From Vibrio sp. BS-M-Sm-2 (lineage in GTDB: Bacteria; Pseudomonadota; Gammaproteobacteria; Enterobacterales; Vibrionaceae), in the NCBI RefSeq assembly GCF_041504345.1, contig NZ_CP167894.1, positions 1,922,001-1,986,000 of the forward strand: a stretch of DNA of 64,000 bases. Direction: 5' to 3'. Numbering within the stretch: the first letter of the stretch is position 1; each line of letters begins with the position of its first letter. Below, piece by piece: positions 60,590-64,000 of this stretch. The position numbers and the translations under genes were made by a program. Below the pieces are notes generated by a model, which was given only the letters and a program-made list of their open reading frames with translations, searched no databases and was not told the DNA's origin.

Positions 60590-62092
60590 CTACTCCTGAA
60601 CCATGAAATCGGGTGAAATGAACGCCATGAACAGCATCTTGGGTACTGCGTAATATTTATTGCCGTGTCCGTTATAGACAGCGGTTAGAAGAGCGGTGAC
60701 TTCTTGGGATGCTTGACCATTTAAAATTCTCAGGTTGATTGCTTGTAGTAGCTCGTCTTTGCTTTCTGCTCTCGCCATACCCTCTAAGTCAGTTGGGGCA
60801 ATATACAGCTCTTTACCGTTACTGCTGTTGCCTCGATTTTGACCGAAATCCAGTAAGGTTCGATAGAAGATGTTGTTCATGTCGATCAGTTGATTCCAGT
60901 CAATAATCTCTAGCTCGGGTGCGGTTAGGCCTGCATCTGCAAGCGCGCCTTGTGGGCTGTGACTCGGCTGATAAAAATTAAATACCGAATTAGACCCAAG
61001 TGGGTACTGATTAAAGCTTTCTTTATAGTTCATTGGGTCATAAACAATATCTCCGCTGCCACCTACGTACGCTTCCATTGCTCTATAGAGATAAGTCATC
61101 GCTAGGATAGGCTCTCTGACTTTGGTGACATTGATATCACTGGTTTTGAGTAACTCTGAATCGGTTAAAATTGCTTTGATCACTGAGCCTAAATTTCCAC
61201 CTGAATTAATAAATTCAGCGGATACGCGAGAAACGTACGCTTGAGTTGGGTTGGAGGTCGTTAACTGTTTAATCAGCATTATTGAAATAAAAGGCGCGAC
61301 ATTGGCATGGGTGGTTATTTGGGCAATAAATTGGTCAAGATCTTCTTCAGCAGTTTGGCCGGGAGGGTAATACTGACCAAGTACCCATTTTTCATCCATG
61401 TCATGCAGTGAGTTGTCTGCTGTCATGGGCTCAAGCGTGTTGTTATTGGTGATATCCCAACCGGTAAAGACTCTTGCAGCTCCTTCAACATCGACATCAT
61501 CATACGTCTCGATAACGCTACCATCCGGGTAAGTGGCTTGAGTTCCATCTTGGTTTAACTCATAAAGCCCAATGGTAAAAAGTTGCATGACTTCTCTGGC
61601 GTAGTTCTGATCGGGTGCTTGTCCGGTCACGCTTTCCGGTTTATTACCATTCATGGTGAGATACTGTCCCATAGCAGGAGAGAGAGTGATGCGCTTAAGT
61701 AGCGTAGCAAATGATTCAAAGGCATTGTCGGCAAGCAAGTCATAGTAGTTTGCTAACGCTTCTGGATCGGTGGCGAGATTGGGGTCTTTTTCACTGACTA
61801 CAAATATTTGGCTTAGTGCAAAGGCCACGCGTTGACGAAGCTGCGCCTCGTCCCATAATGCAATATCAAACCATGCGCCGACACGGCAATCTTGATTTGG
61901 GTTACTGAGATTTCTACGATTTGCTTGGTGATAAGTACGATCAAGGTGGCGCATATGTGGTGTGCCGATTTGTTGATCTATCCAATAAGAGCGATTGTCT
62001 TGTTCTTTAAACGCATTTAGCTCGGATTGACGAACACCCATGGTTGCCAAGTCTAAGAATCGAGAAGCCTGTTGGTGAGTTAAGTTATCCAT
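60590..62092 (-). CDS. DUF1800 family protein
   Basis: The 500 residues carry the DUF1800 patterns LRQRVAFALSQIFVVSEKDP, ARVFTGWDITNN, VREPILAMTYLYRAMEAY and YFAV-like endings (NKYYAVPKMLFMAFISPDFM). Function is unknown; the family is nearly always paired with DUF1501. The start is ATG 62092 (MDNLTHQQASRFLDLATMGV) behind AGAGGAAATC; an ATG 54 bp upstream has no site. No clear signal peptide, although its partner is Tat-exported, so they may travel together. Confidence 0.83.
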   Translation of the reverse strand: MDNLTHQQASRFLDLATMGVRQSELNAFKEQDNRSYWIDQQIGTPHMRHLDRTYHQANRRNLSNPNQDCRVGAWFDIALWDEAQLRQRVAFALSQIFVVSEKDPNLATDPEALANYYDLLADNAFESFATLLKRITLSPAMGQYLTMNGNKPESVTGQAPDQNYAREVMQLFTIGLYELNQDGTQATYPDGSVIETYDDVDVEGAARVFTGWDITNNNTLEPMTADNSLHDMDEKWVLGQYYPPGQTAEEDLDQFIAQITTHANVAPFISIMLIKQLTTSNPTQAYVSRVSAEFINSGGNLGSVIKAILTDSELLKTSDINVTKVREPILAMTYLYRAMEAYVGGSGDIVYDPMNYKESFNQYPLGSNSVFNFYQPSHSPQGALADAGLTAPELEIIDWNQLIDMNNIFYRTLLDFGQNRGNSSNGKELYIAPTDLEGMARAESKDELLQAINLRILNGQASQEVTALLTAVYNGHGNKYYAVPKMLFMAFISPDFMVQE

Positions 62093-62457
62093 ATGATTTC
62101 CTCTAGCCAAATAGTGGTCCCCAGAAAATGAATAGCTGGTTTCCATTTATATTTCGGGTGTATTAAGAGTTAGTTGCTAAAAGGAGATGAATCTAGTTAG
62201 AAGTTGAGGGCTTCCCGAGAGTGTGAACCTGTGTGAAAACTCCGATGAAATGCTCGGTGTTGCATATTGAAATGTTGAAGTGGAATGCCATCTAAATGTA
62301 TGAATTTATTGGATAGATCAGTTCTGTGAATGTCACTTGGAGTTACTTTGAGTCATCTGTGGTGAATGGGTTGTAGCAGGGTTTATAGCTAAAGGGGGAG
62401 AGCTTGGCGTGATCCCCAAGCTCTGAGTTGATGTTTAGGTTGATTATACACTTGAGG
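62093..62457. other. Intergenic region between DUF1800 and rarD
   Basis: This 365-bp gap holds the DUF1800 promoter region and a hairpin at 62399-62424 (AGAGCTTGG with CCAAGCTCT). The hairpin lies about 30 bp downstream of the rarD stop on the minus strand, followed by CCCCCTTT, and is a weak terminator candidate. I see no gene or RNA in the rest. Confidence 0.6.
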
Positions 62458-63363
62458 TTAGAGCTGCCTTTTACTCTTTTTATTCGCTCGATACGCATCA
62501 AAGGTAAAGACAAGCAGCGCGCCCCAGATAAAGGCGAAGGTGACTACTTTATCTTGGGTGAATGCTTCTCCATAAATCAGCACGGCCAGCAGTAGCATCA
62601 AACTTGGGCCGATGTACTGGAAGAAACCGAGTGTCGATAGCTTCAAGCGAGTTGCAGCGCCAGTAAAACACAGTAGTGGAATGGTTGTAATAACACCTGC
62701 TGCAACCAGTAATAGGTTGAGTTGCATCGGGTTCATCGATAAGTCTGAAGTTGGGCTATCAGCAATAAACAGTAAGTAGGTAGCTGCGAGAGGTAGCATC
62801 ACCAGAGTTTCAATGAACAACCCCGTTTGCGCTTCTAAGCTGACTTTCTTACGTAGCAAACCATAAAAACCAAAGCTGAAGGCTAGGGCAATGGCGACGA
62901 TCGGCACTGAGCCAAATGCAATCAGTTGGACTAATACACCAATGGCAGCCAGACCAACCGCAAACCATTGTAGTTTACGCAAGCGTTCGCCTAGGAAGAG
63001 CATACCGAGCAACACGTTAATTAGCGGGTTGATGTAATACCCCAAACTGGCATCAAGCATGTGATTGGAGTTGACCGCCCAGATAAAGATCAGCCAGTTG
63101 GCACCCACTAAAGTAGAGGTCGCTACCAAATAGAGCATTTTTGGTTTTGATGTCAAGGTGTCGCGCACTTTACGCCAGCTGCGGCCAATGTGTAGTAAAA
63201 AAGCGAGTAGGAAAAAAGACCATACTACACGGTGGCTAAGGATCTCTAACGGGGAAACGTCACTTAAAGATTTGAAATATATAGGGGCGATACCCCACAT
63301 GGTGTAAGCACCGATAGCAAGCAAAATACCTTGGCGCGTACGTTGTTGTTCTTCTGGAGTCAT
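62458..63363 (-). CDS. rarD: EamA-family permease RarD
   Basis: The 301-residue protein has ten hydrophobic segments in two EamA halves. The family start is GILLAIGAYTMWGIAPIYFK with SDVSPLEILSHRVVWSF, then ASLGYYINPLINVLLGMLFL and GFFQYIGPSLMLLLAVLIYG. By family it is a drug/metabolite-type transporter linked to chloramphenicol sensitivity, with unknown substrate. It is divergent from recQ, matching the rarD/recQ neighbourhood of other gammaproteobacteria. Confidence 0.9.
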   Translation of the reverse strand: MTPEEQQRTRQGILLAIGAYTMWGIAPIYFKSLSDVSPLEILSHRVVWSFFLLAFLLHIGRSWRKVRDTLTSKPKMLYLVATSTLVGANWLIFIWAVNSNHMLDASLGYYINPLINVLLGMLFLGERLRKLQWFAVGLAAIGVLVQLIAFGSVPIVAIALAFSFGFYGLLRKKVSLEAQTGLFIETLVMLPLAATYLLFIADSPTSDLSMNPMQLNLLLVAAGVITTIPLLCFTGAATRLKLSTLGFFQYIGPSLMLLLAVLIYGEAFTQDKVVTFAFIWGALLVFTFDAYRANKKSKRQL

Positions 63364-63542
63364 GCATCTTTCTCTAGCACAGAGTGCTTATTAATAAGAT
63401 TTATAAGAGAGTTGGTCAGTATAGGAGCGATAACCCTTTTCACCTAACAATTTGCGGTTTAATTCGCCAGCGTTCCCCTCTACAATGTGCGACTTGCTTG
63501 CCGAAGATGCTTGCTGATTTCATACCTCGATTAGGAACCACA

Positions 63543-64000
63543 ATGACCGCCACTCTGATTGCTGAGCAAATACCAACTCCCGCGAATGATGCGCAAACCA
63601 TCTTACAAGATGTGTTTGGTTATCAAAGCTTTCGCGATGGTCAGCAAGAGGTCATTGACCTGGCCGTTGAAGGCCGAGACAGCTTGGTGATTATGCCAAC
63701 CGGTGGTGGTAAATCACTGTGTTACCAGATTCCTGCTTTGGTTCGTGAAGGGCTCACTCTGGTTATCTCACCGTTGATCTCTCTTATGAAAGACCAGGTC
63801 GATCAATTGAAGGCGAACGGTGTTGCGGCTGAGTGCATTAACTCTTCAATGCCACGAGACCAACTGATGAGTGTGTTCAATCGCATGAATTCGGGCCAAT
63901 TGAAGATGGTTTATGTGTCGCCAGAGCGTGTGTTGATGCGCGACTTTATCGAACGTCTTCAAGGTTTACCGCTTTCGATGATTGCGGTGGATGAGGCGCA
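63543..64000 (+). CDS. recQ: ATP-dependent DNA helicase RecQ, N-terminal part (runs off the window)
   Basis: RecQ is a 3'-5' superfamily 2 helicase in recombination and replication fork repair. About 152 codons are present: QDVFGYQSFRDGQQEVIDLA (motif 0), Walker A IMPTGGGKSLCYQIPAL, VISPLISLMKDQVDQLK (Ia), YVSPERVL and the beginning of the DEAH box (AVDEA at the edge). The start is ATG 63543 behind TTAGGA. The C-terminal part, zinc-binding and HRDC domains lie outside. Confidence 0.96.
   Translation, partial: MTATLIAEQIPTPANDAQTILQDVFGYQSFRDGQQEVIDLAVEGRDSLVIMPTGGGKSLCYQIPALVREGLTLVISPLISLMKDQVDQLKANGVAAECINSSMPRDQLMSVFNRMNSGQLKMVYVSPERVLMRDFIERLQGLPLSMIAVDEA

Overview
The window is about 64 kb of the main chromosome of a Vibrio, most like the Splendidus clade. 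This rests on gene content and order (comM beside ilvGMED, dsbA-srkA-yihD, trkAH-rsmB-fmt-def, dprA-smg-tsaC-hemF-aroE), Vibrio-type families (DUF2860, DUF3157), a Vibrio-like rRNA operon and a CsrB-type RNA. Three ParB-type parS sites lie in 6.9 kb (40480, 44181, 47377), which places the window in the origin-proximal part of chromosome 1. The species cannot be fixed from sequence alone.

Layout. 1-3900: branched-chain amino acid operon ilvL-G-M-E-D on the minus strand, with a leader peptide and attenuator. 4072-5595: comM, whose 3' terminator is split by an intact IS3-family element (5620-7045). 7089-14100: an outer-membrane protein, dsbA, srkA, ccoG, yihD, two candidate small ORFs, a Spo0M-like protein and a YqfA/hemolysin-III protein behind a FabR-like palindrome. 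14108-20556: a DUF3157 protein, trkH, trkA, rsmB, fmt and def, all minus. 20697-29110: lysM protein-dprA-smg-yrdD (plus), purEK (minus, PurR box), tsaC-hemF-aroE-DUF1488 (plus), yrdA (minus).

29231-35441: a complete rRNA operon, two promoters then 16S-Glu-Lys-Ala-Val-23S-5S-Asp-Trp, followed by decayed copies of the tRNA-Trp/terminator unit. 35886-44164: a Tat-exported multicopper oxidase behind a Fur-like box, crcB, and a TPP-riboswitch thiCEFSGH operon. 44301-48839: aminopeptidase P, a LysR regulator, a Bcr/CflA drug exporter and an unrecognised small protein.

48907-51316: a four-gene bufferin-type operon (DUF2282 precursor, DUF692, DUF2063, DoxX). By family it makes an exported, cysteine-modified copper-binding peptide, and it is the most interesting accessory system in the window. 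51581-64000: uvrD with a LexA box, a 9-bp tandem repeat, tpx, a CsrB-family RNA (about 28 GGA motifs), ggt, a LysE exporter, an AraC regulator, a DUF1800/DUF1501 export pair, rarD and the start of recQ.

Most of the window is core genome. The accessory or unusual parts are the IS element, the tRNA-Trp remnants, the bufferin operon, the DUF1800/DUF1501 pair and the small ORFs beside yihD.
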